DNA from: Nannochloris sp. 'desiccata'
Taxonomy: Eukaryota > Chlorophyta > Trebouxiophyceae > Chlorellales > Chlorellaceae
Direction of reading: 5' to 3'
Length of the DNA stretch: 64,000 nt
Assembly (NCBI GenBank): GCA_019044685.2
Contig: JAGTXX020000001.1
Location: forward strand, 434,001 to 498,000
This document shows, piece by piece, positions 41,711 through 52,623 of this stretch (its first letter is position 1; each line of letters begins with the position of its first letter). Under the pieces are notes generated by a model. That model saw only the letters and a program-made list of their open reading frames with translations, ran no database searches and was not told the origin of the DNA. The translations under genes were made by a program, and so were the position numbers.

Positions 41711-43745
41711 TTACGCGACACCAGCAGCATGGGCAGCAGCTGCTTCAAGTCCACCTTCTACATCATCTTCATCTCCATCTCCAAACGGATTCTCTTCCAA
41801 TTGCTGCGCTCTGTAATGATAATCATCTTCAGATGCTTCTAGTAGAGCACCGCCAATGGCATCCACATCACCACCACCAATATAGTCATCATCGCTTAAA
41901 ATATCGATACTATGTTTCACATGTATATTATTATTCTCTGGTAACATTTGACCATTTTCACGGGTAGTAATAATAGGTAGACCACCTTCTGATTCCCCAC
42001 CTTTTAGAATATCATTCTCTCCTGTACTCATACCTTCAAAATCATCGGTGAAATCGCCTAAAATATCAGTAGCAACGTACCCTTCATCACCGATGCCGCC
42101 GTCCTCAAAGCCATCGAGAGCGTGAAGACCGCCAGCTACATCAGTATCTACATCATTCGCCTGCTGCTGCTGTTGGTTAATAATATTATTACGAGTATGA
42201 TCATTATTAAGGAGTGCGTCTAGTTCCGCTGCTGCTGCTTTTTCTCTTTGCTGCCGGATAGCCATTGCTGCCGCCTGTGCTGCCGCAGCGTCGAGCTGCA
42301 TTCGAGCAGTCGCTGTATCTGTTGCAGTGATTTTTTTCACGGTGGGTGCTTTTTTTGTGGGCTTTGCATGGGCGTCGCTTTCTCCGCTACTAGCTCCTGC
42401 GCACAAGGTTTTAATTGCCCACATAGAGTACTGGTGAGCAGCAAAGGCAGCACGGCTGGAAGCGAGTGTTTTAGAACGGAGAGGGACAAACATGACCTGG
42501 AAAGGACCGCTATCCACATCAGAATTACTGTAGAAAATATGAATAAGGAATGATTAAAAAATATAGGCAAGCAAAGAAGGATGGATAGAGAGAGACAAAA
42601 AAGACGTGTTGGTCGGCACACAAAGTCAATGTAAATTAATAAACACACAAGTATATCAAATTTCATATCTCTTACCTCTCTTTCCATCCCCAGCTTGATT
42701 TATCCAACCAATCTTTGTTCTGATACCTCAACATCAAACAATCTAGATTTAATCCACTATGCAGTACGGCTGCACTCGTTCCAGCTTCATTAAACCAAGC
42801 AGCATCCTCTACATCAGCTCTACACTTTAACGCATCAGGGTCCGTTTGAATAGCTTGTAGCGCTACACGATCGAATGCAACAAGGCCTGAACGGACACGA
42901 GGCTGGACTCGTGTCAACGCAGCAACTGGGGCACCTGGGCCGGGGTGAGTAGGATCTGTTGAGATGGTTGCCCCTACCATATGCACTGTGCCTTGCAATC
43001 GTGATAATAAAGCAGTAGACCAATGAACTATCGGTGGCCAATGCGCTGGTAGGAAAGGACCACGTACTGAAGAGTCCACTAAAATAAAATTTTGAAAAAC
43101 CGACAAATCAAGGACATCTGCATATAGAAGCCAGCCTAAGACACCCCAAGAAGATCTACACGGTTCATTTGGGCGTGCTACTATTTCTATATTTGACGGG
43201 AGACCTTCTAATGGGGGTAATGGAATCTCATCGGGGAGTCCTAAGGCTTCATCTTCCAAGGCACCATCTTCGTCTTGATCATCTTCCTCTTGTAGCAATT
43301 TTTCCTGTGCAATGATGACGTAGCGATTGCCGTCATCTGAAGTGACGCCTAATGCAAGGAAAAATCTCAAATTATCTAAATCTTCTTCATCTAGACCCTG
43401 GTAATCGTATATAACTAAAGTTGAAGGCGGCCCTCCTGCTAGTGAGGGATTTTCTAGGCCAAATGCTGACCTGCTACGTGGCAATAAAGCGTCTAAACCG
43501 TTTGGACCTGTCATTCTGTGACTACATAATATGGTATACATGCACAGGAAGAAGGCACCTATTAAAATTGTCTGGGGAGAGGACAAAGTGCGGGAAAAGG
43601 CTTTGGCGGCATGGCGGCGGGTAGGAGTGCCAAATAATGGCCTATCTGGGAAAAATGCCTTCGATCCATGTTCTAGATCTGAACGTCGACTTGTAGCCAT
43701 TAGTGATACCGCCCTTGCTGCGTCTAGCAACTTGTGGGCAACCAT
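41711..43745 (-). CDS. type II membrane glycosyltransferase-like protein
   Basis: Exons 43745-42676 and 42527-41711 (148-base intron) give 628 residues. A cytosolic N-terminus of about 55 residues precedes one anchor (TILIGAFFLCMYTILCS). The lumenal region has the order NEPCRSSWGVLGWLLYADVL, FILVDSSVRGPFLPAHWPP, HMVGATIST, FDRVALQAIQ and FQVMFVPLRSKTLASSR. I know this arrangement (N.SVRGPF.P..., later P.EV.FV) from uncharacterised algal proteins annotated as glycosyltransferase-like, but no activity is established to my knowledge. The C-terminal 200 residues are acidic and low complexity. A Golgi location is inferred from topology. Confidence 0.7.
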
Positions 43746-44473
43746 GGTGAGTGCCAGGCTGACTAATTCTTCATTATTCCCGAGCTGAGTCGGGAATAAG
43801 AGACAGCAAGCTGGCTTAGCAATGTAGAGCGAGAAATTGACTGTTGATAATCAAAAGCCTTGCGGCATTTAGAATTCTAACATGCTTAAGAAAGGCAACG
43901 CCTGTGCAATCTGGTGGTTGTTGAATTATAATAATTCAAGAAAAGAGGTATCGAGTGAGGTTTATTAACATCGTACTGAAATGGGTAATACGTTGAAGTA
44001 TTAAGTGTAGATCAACGAGCTAGAATTTTCGAGAAAGGTAATTCAATTGAGCTTATTGTTTCGACTTGGACAAATAACCGGGGTCGAGAAGGTTGTCTCA
44101 AGAGCGGCCAATGGCCAAGGCTGCTAGTTAAAGCCTGTCTGAGAGCCTGAACCATCCTCTTTTCACGTAGCTGCGTAAGGAAGGTATGTTTTCAAGGGAC
44201 TGCCAGCAAACAGGGAATAGCAAGACTTTGTGTGAAACCAAGCGATGGAATTGAAATGGGATTTTAAATGAGACCAACAGCAAGGCAGCGATGATCTTTC
44301 AGCTTGAACAGCTTTATGCTTTAATTCTATATTGTTATTATCAGCCATGCATCCGGAAGAGCTTGTCCTTGGACAGCAGATGGCGGCACCATTGGGCTAC
44401 TGATGATTTGAAGTAAAATAGTAAGCCATAGAAGACTCACCACTTTAATTTAAATATTGCAGGAGCATATAAA
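43746..44473. other. divergent promoter region with probable RPL22 5' UTR intron
   Basis: About 730 bases. Directly before the RPL22 start is TTTAAATATTGCAG at about 44448-44461, a good 3' splice site, so a 5' UTR intron is likely; a possible donor is GTATGT at about 44182. No other gene seen. Confidence 0.5.
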
Positions 44474-44863
44474 ATGGTTCAGATCGGCCGCAAGGCATCA
44501 GCAGCGCCCAAGAAGGGCAAGAAGGCTCAAACCTTCACTATCGACTGCTCTAAGCCTGTAGAGGACAGCATCATGGAAATTGCTGCTTTTGAGAAGTTCT
44601 TGACTGATAAGATCAAGGTCGAGGGAAAGACTGGTGTTCTCGGTGACAACGTCAAGGTTGCCCGCGATAAGACCAAGATTACCGTCACCAGCGAGGTGCC
44701 CATGAGCAAGCGTTACCTGAAGTATTTAACAAAGAAGTTCCTTAAGAAGCACAATGTCCGTGATTGGCTCCGTGTGATTGCCTCTAACAAGGATAGGTCA
44801 GTTTACGAGCTGCGCTACTTCAACATCGCTGATCAGGAAGCTGAGCAGTCTGATGAAGAATAA
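44474..44863 (+). CDS. RPL22: cytosolic large-subunit ribosomal protein eL22
   Basis: Component of the 60S ribosomal subunit. 129 residues in one coding exon, the usual length. Motifs include [40 protein letters not shown] and [20 protein letters not shown], then the acidic C-terminus (EAEQSDEE). The wording is close to land-plant eL22. Codon use is less AT-rich than in neighbouring genes (many AAG, GTC, GCC), as expected of a highly expressed gene. An ATAAA and a TGTAA (about 44926) follow the stop. Confidence 0.97.
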   Translation: MVQIGRKASAAPKKGKKAQTFTIDCSKPVEDSIMEIAAFEKFLTDKIKVEGKTGVLGDNVKVARDKTKITVTSEVPMSKRYLKYLTKKFLKKHNVRDWLRVIASNKDRSVYELRYFNIADQEAEQSDEE

Positions 44864-45733
44864 ATAATAAAAACATTTTTGGCGTTCACCGTCGAAAATA
44901 ACTTAGATTTAGGATAATTCACTGCTGTAACAATTTAAAGTATAGATGTACTCTGAGTAAGTCAGCGTGTCTCCTCTCTAGAAGATAGATAAATAGGTAG
45001 ATGTTTCAATCGATTTAGTTTTCGTTTATCTCACAGAATGAGCTCCTCCAGGAGAGAAGCAACTTACTGAAGATTGACGCAGCAAGCTGCGTGGGTTTGT
45101 AATGTAATCTTTCAATTGATATAGTTTTACACACAGGCCAAAAAGAAAAGCAGGGTTCTTGAGATCCTTTCTTTACTATGTACGGCAGCTGCAAGGGTGA
45201 AAGATACAAACAAAAAGTATAATGACAAGAATGGTTCATAGGGAAAATCAAAGCAGAAATTAATTGATTTTATAGCTTGTTTTAAGTTGTTTGGTAGGTA
45301 AGTATAGAGAGAAAGAGAGAGAAGGAGACACAACCACAAGAGCGCGGGAGAGGTACACAAATAAACAAAAGCAGCAACAGCAGCAGCCACCTCAAGTTTG
45401 AGGAAAAAAGTAAACGATGATTGCTGCTGCTGCTGACCCAAAAAAAATGAGAGGCACAAGCACAGCACAAAGAGGGTATATGTTTCTACTGAGAAAGAAA
45501 ATCTTCAGAAGAAAAACTTAAATTTAAACAGAATGCTATCTGGAAAGAAGCACAAACGTACAAGCCCAGGGCAGCACAAATTCTTTTCCTGATAAAGAAG
45601 GGGAAAGGTGAAAAATTAGATATTAACAGCTCCTAAAATAGTGTTTAGTAAATATATATCTTGTGCCCTACGAATTGTATTCTAATTTCCGCATATCCTA
45701 TCAATCGTAGCGAGTACCTAGACCCAATTACTC
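44864..45733. other. convergent 3' intergenic region
   Basis: About 870 bases between RPL22 and the PUF gene stops, including GA-rich and CAG-rich stretches (45370-45440). Open frames on the minus strand here are low complexity and unsupported. Confidence 0.45.
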
Positions 45734-48234
45734 TTAAACCTTAACAGCAATCTTGGCTAAAATACGTTTTCCGTGTGGGGTCCCTCTGAGCACAGGCAAG
45801 TGAGGTCTAATCGCCTCTACGAACGCAGCATGCCGTGCCCCTGAAGTCACAGTCAACGCACTCTGCATAACGTAATTTGCATATGGATCTTGCAATAAAC
45901 GGCCGAGCTGCGGGCTATTCATCAATTCGTCCACCACCTGTTCGCGGACTTCATTCAAACCCGCTCCACCCAATTTAAGACACTTTTCAACGACATTAGA
46001 ACTGAATTTCTGGATAGCAAGCTCAGAATAATGCCCTTTTAATTCCCTCATCACAATTGTAGACGTTTCGGGGTGTCCTAGTTCCAATACGTACTGAATA
46101 ACGTAATTTCCAAAAGGGTCTTGAGCCATTGCCAGAGAGTGTTTAGAGATGTGTTCGACTAGAGTAATCTTTTGAGGGTTTGTAGAGTAGTCGATGCAGC
46201 GTTGTAATACACAGCACCCATGTCTATGGGTGGCGATATCAAGGCAATGCTCACAGGCGGCATCGTAGATAAACTGAGCCTCTTCCGGGCTCAAACGTTG
46301 TAAACACCGTTGAACCACATGATTCCCGTTTAAGTCCCTGATTAAATTGACAACTCCTGGTGTGAGAGCATCGATAACAAGCTGAGTTTGTTCCCGAGAA
46401 GTCAATGTTTCGATTAGCTTTTGAACTGCTCGGGTGCCATGAGTATTCAGAGCTACATTGACCAGATCGCCGTTGGGCGCCACCGCTTTGAGAACTTGCA
46501 GACGCTGCTCCTCACTACAGCGGTCCAATAGCTTTTGAATAAGGTAATTTCCAAAGGGGTCAGTCATAAGAGAAACCATATTGTCCAATATTTCGCCAAA
46601 CACTTGAGAGATAGCAGCAGGACCACCTTCATCGAATTTTTTCTGTAAGAAACGACAGCCGTTTTGATCTTGTGCAACTTCCACTACTTTGCCTTCAATT
46701 TCCTCTAAAGTAGAGTATTTGTAAGCAAAAGAAGGATCGTCTTCGTCAGAACCTCCGGGCCCTAGAAGACCAGAACTGGGTGGTGCTCTCATACCACCAC
46801 CTGGACCCCCACCTCTCATGTTGCGATCACGGTCATGTCGCTCATCTTGATGGCGGTGACCCCGGCCATCACGATCACGACGATCTCTACGATCATGGTG
46901 GTTATTATTACCACCACGGTGATGGTTACCACGGCGATCCATATGGTCCAGATGCATATCACTGCCACCACGGCCACGATGCATACCACCACCGGCCATG
47001 GCAGCAGCGGCGGCCGCCGCTGCTGCTGCTGCCGCAGCAGAGTTTCCTTGAAGGAAACCAGGGTTCATTGCTGCCATTTGCGCTGCAGCAAGCATTCCAT
47101 TCATATGACCTTGTGGTGCCATACCTCCTGCAGCCAGCATGTGTGCCAACTGAGGCGGAAGATGTTGCATTTGTTGGTGATGGCCTGCTGAAAGGAGCTG
47201 CTGTGCTGCTTGCTGTTGTAATGCAGCATGATACGCTGCTTGATAGGCTGCTTGATATTCCATAGAGACACCGGGAGCTGGGGGCATACCTCCTCCGTGC
47301 TGCATACCGGAGGATGCAGCCATCTGAGCTTGCAATGCTGCAGCGACAGCGGCATTAGCAGCAGCAGCAGCGGAAAGTTGAGGTGATTGCGCATGTGGTG
47401 GTGGGGAAGGAGAGGGACCACCTCCTGCAGCATTTTGGTTTGCCAGTTGTTGTTGCAGATTTTGCAGGGCAGCTGCCTCCATAGTCGGGGCTGGAGAAGA
47501 GGTTCTGCCTGCTATAGAAAGTTGAGTAAGAGCTTGTAATACACTTGGTGGGACACCTGCTGCTCCAGATCCATCCATTCCTGGGGCTGGAGAAGCTCCA
47601 TGCTGCCGTAATATCTGTTGGGCGAGCTCCTCAGCTGAAGTTGCGCCTTGTCCGTAATTGGGTAGTTCATTGTACAAGGTGCGGCCATCTAAAGGTGGTG
47701 GAAGTTTCTTCCCACTCGCAAGCTGTGTCTGATAGAAGCGGTTGTAGTCTTCGTCTAATCGGATGTCTGCTAGGCCGGAGGCACTTTTGACGTTGCCAGC
47801 ATGGTCTCCGCCTTGACCCTGATATAAAGTAGGGAAAAGAATACATATGCCGGCGTTAGCTATAGCACGGAGTGGGTAAAGCACTAATTGATCAATAAAC
47901 TCGCTCTTAAGGTCCCAGAAACACTATATAAAAGGGAATTGTAAAATGGGACATTTGCTGAACAATTGAAATTGAATGCTTACCAGTTGTGTTGCCCAGC
48001 GATCGTCCAGATGCGGTGGGGCAGATATTGCTCTTGGGATGTCAAGCTCGTCAAGTAAAGTTGAAACATTTTGATTGATATCTTGCCTGCAGACAAAAGA
48101 CAAGGAGATAAAAGTGAATTCATCGACACCATTTGTAATGCAGAACCCTTCAAACTTATATTCAAATATTATCACTATTGTTAAACATACCATTCGGAGC
48201 CCCCAAGACCTTCAGGCCTTCCTCCAGCGAACAT
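45734..48234 (-). CDS. Pumilio/PUF-family RNA-binding protein
   Basis: Binds 3' UTR elements and represses or localises mRNAs in the cytoplasm. Exons 48234-48191, 48086-47984 and 47818-45734 give 743 residues. The C-terminal 350 residues are a Pumilio homology domain; repeats are recognisable from VVEVAQDQNGCRFLQKKFDE, LMTDPFGNYLIQKLLDRCSE, VALNTHGTRAVQKLIETL, DLNGNHVVQRCLQRL, DIATHRHGCCVLQRCIDY, AQDPFGNYVIQYVLELG, AIQKFSSNVVEKCLKLG and LLQDPYANYVMQSAL, i.e. eight. The base-specifying residues resemble those of classical PUF proteins (UGUA-type targets), inferred only. The N-terminal half is Gln/Ala/Met/His-rich and contains poly-Ala and an RD/RG-rich stretch. The N-terminal exons carry DDRWATQL and DEDYNRFYQTQ, conserved in plant APUM proteins. 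Confidence 0.93.
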
Positions 48235-48779
48235 TGTTCAGCACACCTGCCTTTGGATGTTTCCTTCTTGGGCTAGGCGCGGTTCTAGGAGGACATAGCT
48301 GTCAAGCTCTACAATATACAAAGAAAAGGTCTCCGAATGGAGTCCGAAAAGGGCCTAAATTGACAGAAATTGACACAAATGTAGATTTACACAGGACGGC
48401 TGCGAAAAAGAAAGCAAAGGTTGAAACCCTAATAAAACCCTAAAAACCAAAAAAACGGGCCGGCCGGGCCCTCTGAGAGGCAAAGCAAAGAGGTGATAAC
48501 AAAGAGGGGCGTATAAAGCACGCCTGTAAATGTGCATTTTGCTACAGAAAATAGCTAAAGAGATTCCCAAATACAACGATGCAGTGTCTTAGAATTTTCA
48601 CCAAAACTACTGTCGCCGACATTGCCACCAATGCTGCCATCTTTTGGTCACTTCAGAACAGTGAGAATACACTTTCCTTCGTCACGCTAACCAGCAAACA
48701 CCCATCCTGCAACCAAATTCCTCAAAAATTAGTATATGTAGAAACAGAAACAAAACTGATGAGAGAAAATACAAATTTT
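48235..48779. other. intergenic region upstream of the PUF gene
   Basis: About 545 bases. Holds two telo-box elements and a GGGCCGGCCGGGCCC cluster (about 48459-48472), both within 240 bases of the PUF start. A 99-codon open frame at 48579-48878 is not supported. Confidence 0.5.
48424..48443. promoter_or_regulatory. two telo-boxes, AAACCCTAA
   Basis: AAACCCTAA at 48424-48432 and again at 48435-48443, about 190-210 bases upstream of the PUF start and next to GGCC-rich sequence. Two copies of the plant-type telomere unit in tandem could be promoter elements or a tiny interstitial telomere tract; the promoter reading is preferred. Confidence 0.4.
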
Positions 48780-49809
48780 TTATATTCTTTTACCACTCGC
48801 CTTGAAATCTGCTCTGATGCTTTCTTGATTTGCATCTCCAGGCAGCTTCCAAACAAGCCTGAACCTGCCAGACTCTAATACATTCCCATTATACACCATC
48901 CTGTTCCAACCAGGCTTGCCAAAGACTTCAGGCAGGGTTGATAACAGAGCTGGCTGTGCACCATCACCACTGCCGCTGCTGCTGCTGCTGTAGGTGTTTC
49001 TGTTGTGGTGGCGGATACCTGAAATTACAAGGCGACCTCCAGGCAACAGCTCAGCACGCACTTCTTTAGGGTTGACTCCAGGTACCACAGCTTGTAAAAC
49101 GTAGCCAAATTCGTTCTCTACGACGGAAGCTTGAGGAGCCCAGTGCCCAGAGGCAGCAACGACAGTCTCGGGAGAATTGGAAGATTGTTGTTGTTCTTGT
49201 TGTTGTTTGCTGCCGGAAGAGAGCGCAAGAAGGGTAATACTCTCTTTTTGTTGGTTGTAAGGTGCCAATGCATCACCACTTATTTCAGGTCGAGCAAATA
49301 AGGGTGGGGATAATTTTTGTGCAGACGAAAAATGGGAGGTAGATGGAAGGCTTTGGGCCGAGGCGGAGGCAGTGCGCTGGGAGTTGAGGGTGGTGTTGGC
49401 TGCGCCTAAAGCTTCGATTTCGGTTGAGGAAGGAGCCTGCAATATGTGAAAGTACTATTATACGCACGACTAGCTAAGTAATGCAAGAAAAGTAAGTTTA
49501 TGTTTGTTTTGGTAAGAATTAAACTGACCTCAGACACAGGTCGAGCAAACACGACATCAGCCGGTGCTGCTGGACGAGCAAACTTCAATGTGGACACAGC
49601 TACACATTCCTGCATAGACGAGGTGCATTGATGTAATGTATAGATCCGCTTATTTCAGTTTATGAGGGTATACAGGCTTGGAATTAGTGAATTACCTGTT
49701 GAGAGATCAAGCTAGATCGAGTGCTGACATCGTGTTGTGCATCTGAAGAGAATACTGGAGCATTCAAGTGGAGCGCCAGCACATTTAGTCTTAATGATGC
49801 CTTCGACAT
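48780..49809 (-). CDS. HSP20-like (alpha-crystallin fold) protein
   Basis: Exons 49809-49696, 49609-49529 and 49436-48780, all phase 0, give 283 residues. The C-terminal 130 residues follow the HSP20/p23-like order: VVENEFGYVLQAVVPGVNPK, EVRAELLPGGRLVISG, an inserted Ser/Gly loop, and GRFRLVWKLPGDANQESIRA near the C-terminus. The usual final IxI/V motif is absent. The N-terminus has repeated Ala/Arg/Pro segments (FARPAAPADVVFARP, LFARPEISG) with no membrane segment and a Gln-rich stretch. Probably a small-heat-shock-type chaperone; whether cytosolic or in an organelle cannot be read. The family fits the fold but no catalytic motif can confirm it. Confidence 0.65.
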
Positions 49810-50171
49810 CGTGAAAGTTATTTTTATGAACCAATTTAGCAACATAGGAAAGATAAGGCCCCCGTTAGAGGAAGCAGAGGTGGAAGGAATGAAACATGAA
49901 TAGCAATAGAAAAGGTAGAGAATACAAAGCTTTCAACATGAAATTTTACTTAGAAAAATCGAAGTTACCTATAGAAGAGCACCTTACCATCCCTGATTGC
50001 AAGCTTTTCTGAAAGTGATCTTGAGTGCATTAAAACGATCACTAATTTAGTGTACCTACTTGTTTAGTGTCAAGCTCGAGTCGTCCTTCCATATCTATCT
50101 CATGGTTTCCCAAAATAGCTAAAGAAAAATCCAGCATCTAAACTTTTCTCAAACCAAAAAAAAAGTAGAAA
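49810..50171. other. divergent promoter region
   Basis: About 360 bases between the HSP20-like and VPS22 starts. No heat-shock element that I would defend; no gene. Confidence 0.4.
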
Positions 50172-51095
50172 ATGAGACGGGCGCCTGGTCTACACGGCAT
50201 CACCGTTGCTGCCAAAACCAACGAACAGCTCCGCATCTTAGGCGAAGAAACCCAAGCTAAAAAACTTGCTACCATGCGCACCCAACTTGCCACATTCAAA
50301 AGCAGTTTAGAACAATTCGCAGCTGCACATCGTGACGACATTCGAAAAGACCCTGCTTTTCGTCAGCACTTCCATGCCATGTGTGCAAATATCGGGGTAG
50401 ACCCGTTGGTATCAAACAAAGGAGGTACTTGGGCAAATAAACTCGGTCTAGGAGATTTCTATTACGCCCTTGCTGTCACAGTTTTAGACGTGTGTAAAGC
50501 GAGAAAAGCTTTTGATGGCGGCCTTACTGAACTCTCGACAGTGCTGCGGCATGTGCAAAGAAGACGTGGATCTACTGCTGACCCGATTTCTGAAGAGGAT
50601 ATCGTTCGTGCTATAGAGAAACTGTCCATTCTAGGTGGTGGTTTAGGTATTGTGACGATAGGTACCCGTCCATTTGTGCGGAGTGTCCCAGCAGAGTTGT
50701 CCACAGACGGCAATGCCTTGATTGATTTAGCCCACAAGCTTGGTGGATTTTTCACACGTAGGGAGATAGCTGCGAATTTGAAATGGGGAGAAGAAAGAAT
50801 GAGTGATGCGTTGACTGCGCTTGCGAAAGATGGATTAGTGTTAGTCGACGACCCGCCTGCTAGTTCTTTAAGTTTATCTTTCACGGAAGGAGGGGCGGCG
50901 GCGGGTGGTGGATCATGCTCGGCAGCAGTAGACAAAGCAACTTTAGCATCAAATAGGATATACTGGTGTCCTGCCGTGGGTATGGAAGCTGCAGTAGAAG
51001 AGTTTCAACGTCGTGAAAAGCTGCCTGTAGTAGGGTTTAAGGGGCTAGGTACTATAGAATGTAGGACAGAATCGGCGAGGTTAGCGAGTGATTGA
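50172..51095 (+). CDS. SNF8: ESCRT-II subunit VPS22/SNF8 (EAP30)
   Basis: Part of the ESCRT-II complex that sorts ubiquitinated cargo into multivesicular bodies. Single exon, 307 residues, somewhat longer than the usual 250. Hallmarks: RRAPGLHGI at the N-terminus, LATFKSSLEQFAAAHRDDIR (coiled coil), PAFRQHFHAMCANIGVDPL, LGLGDFYYALAVTVLDVC, ISEEDIVRAIEKLSILGGGL and GGFFTRREIAANLKWGEERM (winged-helix domains). A Gly/Ala-rich loop and about 50 extra residues at the C-terminus (ending SARLASD) account for the length. Confidence 0.94.
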   Translation: MRRAPGLHGITVAAKTNEQLRILGEETQAKKLATMRTQLATFKSSLEQFAAAHRDDIRKDPAFRQHFHAMCANIGVDPLVSNKGGTWANKLGLGDFYYALAVTVLDVCKARKAFDGGLTELSTVLRHVQRRRGSTADPISEEDIVRAIEKLSILGGGLGIVTIGTRPFVRSVPAELSTDGNALIDLAHKLGGFFTRREIAANLKWGEERMSDALTALAKDGLVLVDDPPASSLSLSFTEGGAAAGGGSCSAAVDKATLASNRIYWCPAVGMEAAVEEFQRREKLPVVGFKGLGTIECRTESARLASD

Positions 51096-51249
51096 GTTTT
51101 TTTAAATTTTTATCTTTTAGGCTGTAAACATACCTCTAACAACCAGATTGTTAATCATGCTACCATTTTAAAGAGAAAAAAGAAACAAGCAAACTAATTT
51201 AATTAATCAACTAAAAACGCATAAAATGTTGCCTTTTTGGGCGGAGCGT

Positions 51250-52256
51250 TCAACGTAAAATCAGTGTACCTCGAGGCTCCTTGATTTCTTCACCTTCCCA
51301 CTTCAGACGATCGAATATTCTCTTAGGCGGGAGCCTCGCTGTTGAATGAGTCATCAGAGACAATATTTGAGGTTCAGAAAACAAATTTTCATATCCAAAT
51401 AGAGCTTCTTCTGCCAAGCGAAGTTTTTCAGAGGGCATAACAAAAGGAAAGGGAAATGATGGGTTGGTAATTTGCGCTCGACCACTATAAAAACTAGTCT
51501 TTGGTATTTTTTAGGGACCCAACTTCTTCCAACAGCAGAAACAGTAGGCTTTTTAGGACGACAGGAGGAGGCAGAACGAATAGCCATTTGTGAAGAGGCA
51601 CGACGCGCAGCGTTTGGATCAATTTCTTTTTCCCAGCAAAGCTCAAAGTCGATCGACGTTCCTAAACCAAAAGGGGAATACAGACGAGTACTGACAACGA
51701 AATCCAATTCGACAACATTTACCTCATCCAATGTTGCTTCCGATTTTGCCTTGAGAAAGTAAAGACCTGAAGCCATTTTTTCACCAAGATCTTCTCCCTT
51801 CTTGAGGCCACGGTGGAGTAATTCCGGACAATCATCAACGACAGATTTGATAGCTTTTCGCATTGAGTTCATTTCAATTTTACTCAAGATATTACCGTGT
51901 TTTACAGTCCCAAAGGTAATCTCAAAAATGTTAGACATCTTGGGTCTAGGAAAGTCTTCAGTCCAAGGTGGATACTGGGACGCACCTCGCCACCTTTTTT
52001 TGGAGAGTCCAATGACCAAAGTATACCAATCCAAAGCAGCTCTCTCCTTGTAGTATTTCTCCCATTCTCTTTCAGTGACATTAGGGTCAAAGGGAGCGAT
52101 CAGGTTCCAGCGTTCTACTGAGCGTTTTAACCAATGTCCTTGAGCACGGGCCGGCAAGGACATCTTGAGGCCTGGAAGTCGCTTAGGACGAGGTTTGCGG
52201 GGCCGTCGGGTGGATGCACTTTGTGCAACATCATCATTCTTACTCTTACGCTTCAT
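51250..52256 (-). CDS. paralogue B of the 52624-54546 gene, frameshifted
   Basis: Function unknown. It shares a C-terminal domain with its upstream neighbour: SVERWNLIAPFDP, YYKERAALDW, PWTEDFPRPKM, RLYSPFGLGTSIDFEL and LAEEALFGYENLFSE line up with the same blocks there. It lacks the neighbour's first 270 residues and starts with a Lys/Arg/Pro-rich leader (KNDDVAQSASTRRPRKPRPK), a likely nuclear signal. The frame as read breaks at a run of six T (51507-51512 on the plus strand): one more base would join the two parts and give a multiple of three over the whole span (335 residues). No GT-AG intron of normal size can bridge it. So it is either a sequencing indel or a recent pseudogene. Confidence 0.65.
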
Positions 52257-52623
52257 ATTATTTTAAAATTGACGACTTTTAGCACGGTTTCTAGTAAATT
52301 CGAAAAGAGATGTTGAATCTCTCGATCACTTGAGAAATACCCAAAAATGTTTATCACAGGGTGTATATTGCTACTACTTTTTATATGTATCTGGTTGCAT
52401 TAAAGAACTTTTCAGTTTTAATTTGCCAATAAAGGCTCCATGGCAGACATTTTAGCGATTATTTGCGCAGCTCTTTTGTGCTGACGTGGTTGAAGCCTTC
52501 AAACTGCCCAACTCAGTGACTGGCTGTACAACTTCACTTACAAACTTAGTACATCATCATCATTGCTAACAGCGCATTTACTTCTCATCATTACTATAAT
52601 AACACTTAGAATCGATCAATCAA
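52257..52623. other. spacer between tandem paralogues
   Basis: About 370 bases between the upstream paralogue's stop and the start of the downstream one, both on the minus strand. AT-rich, no gene seen. Confidence 0.4.

Noticed and set aside
48579..48878. 99-codon plus-strand open frame
   Set aside because: Runs into the antisense of the HSP20-like coding exon and has no protein features.
51440..51525. An intron in the smaller tandem paralogue
   Set aside because: No GT-AG pair of usual length (74 bases or more) joins the two frames; the frame change falls in a homopolymer.
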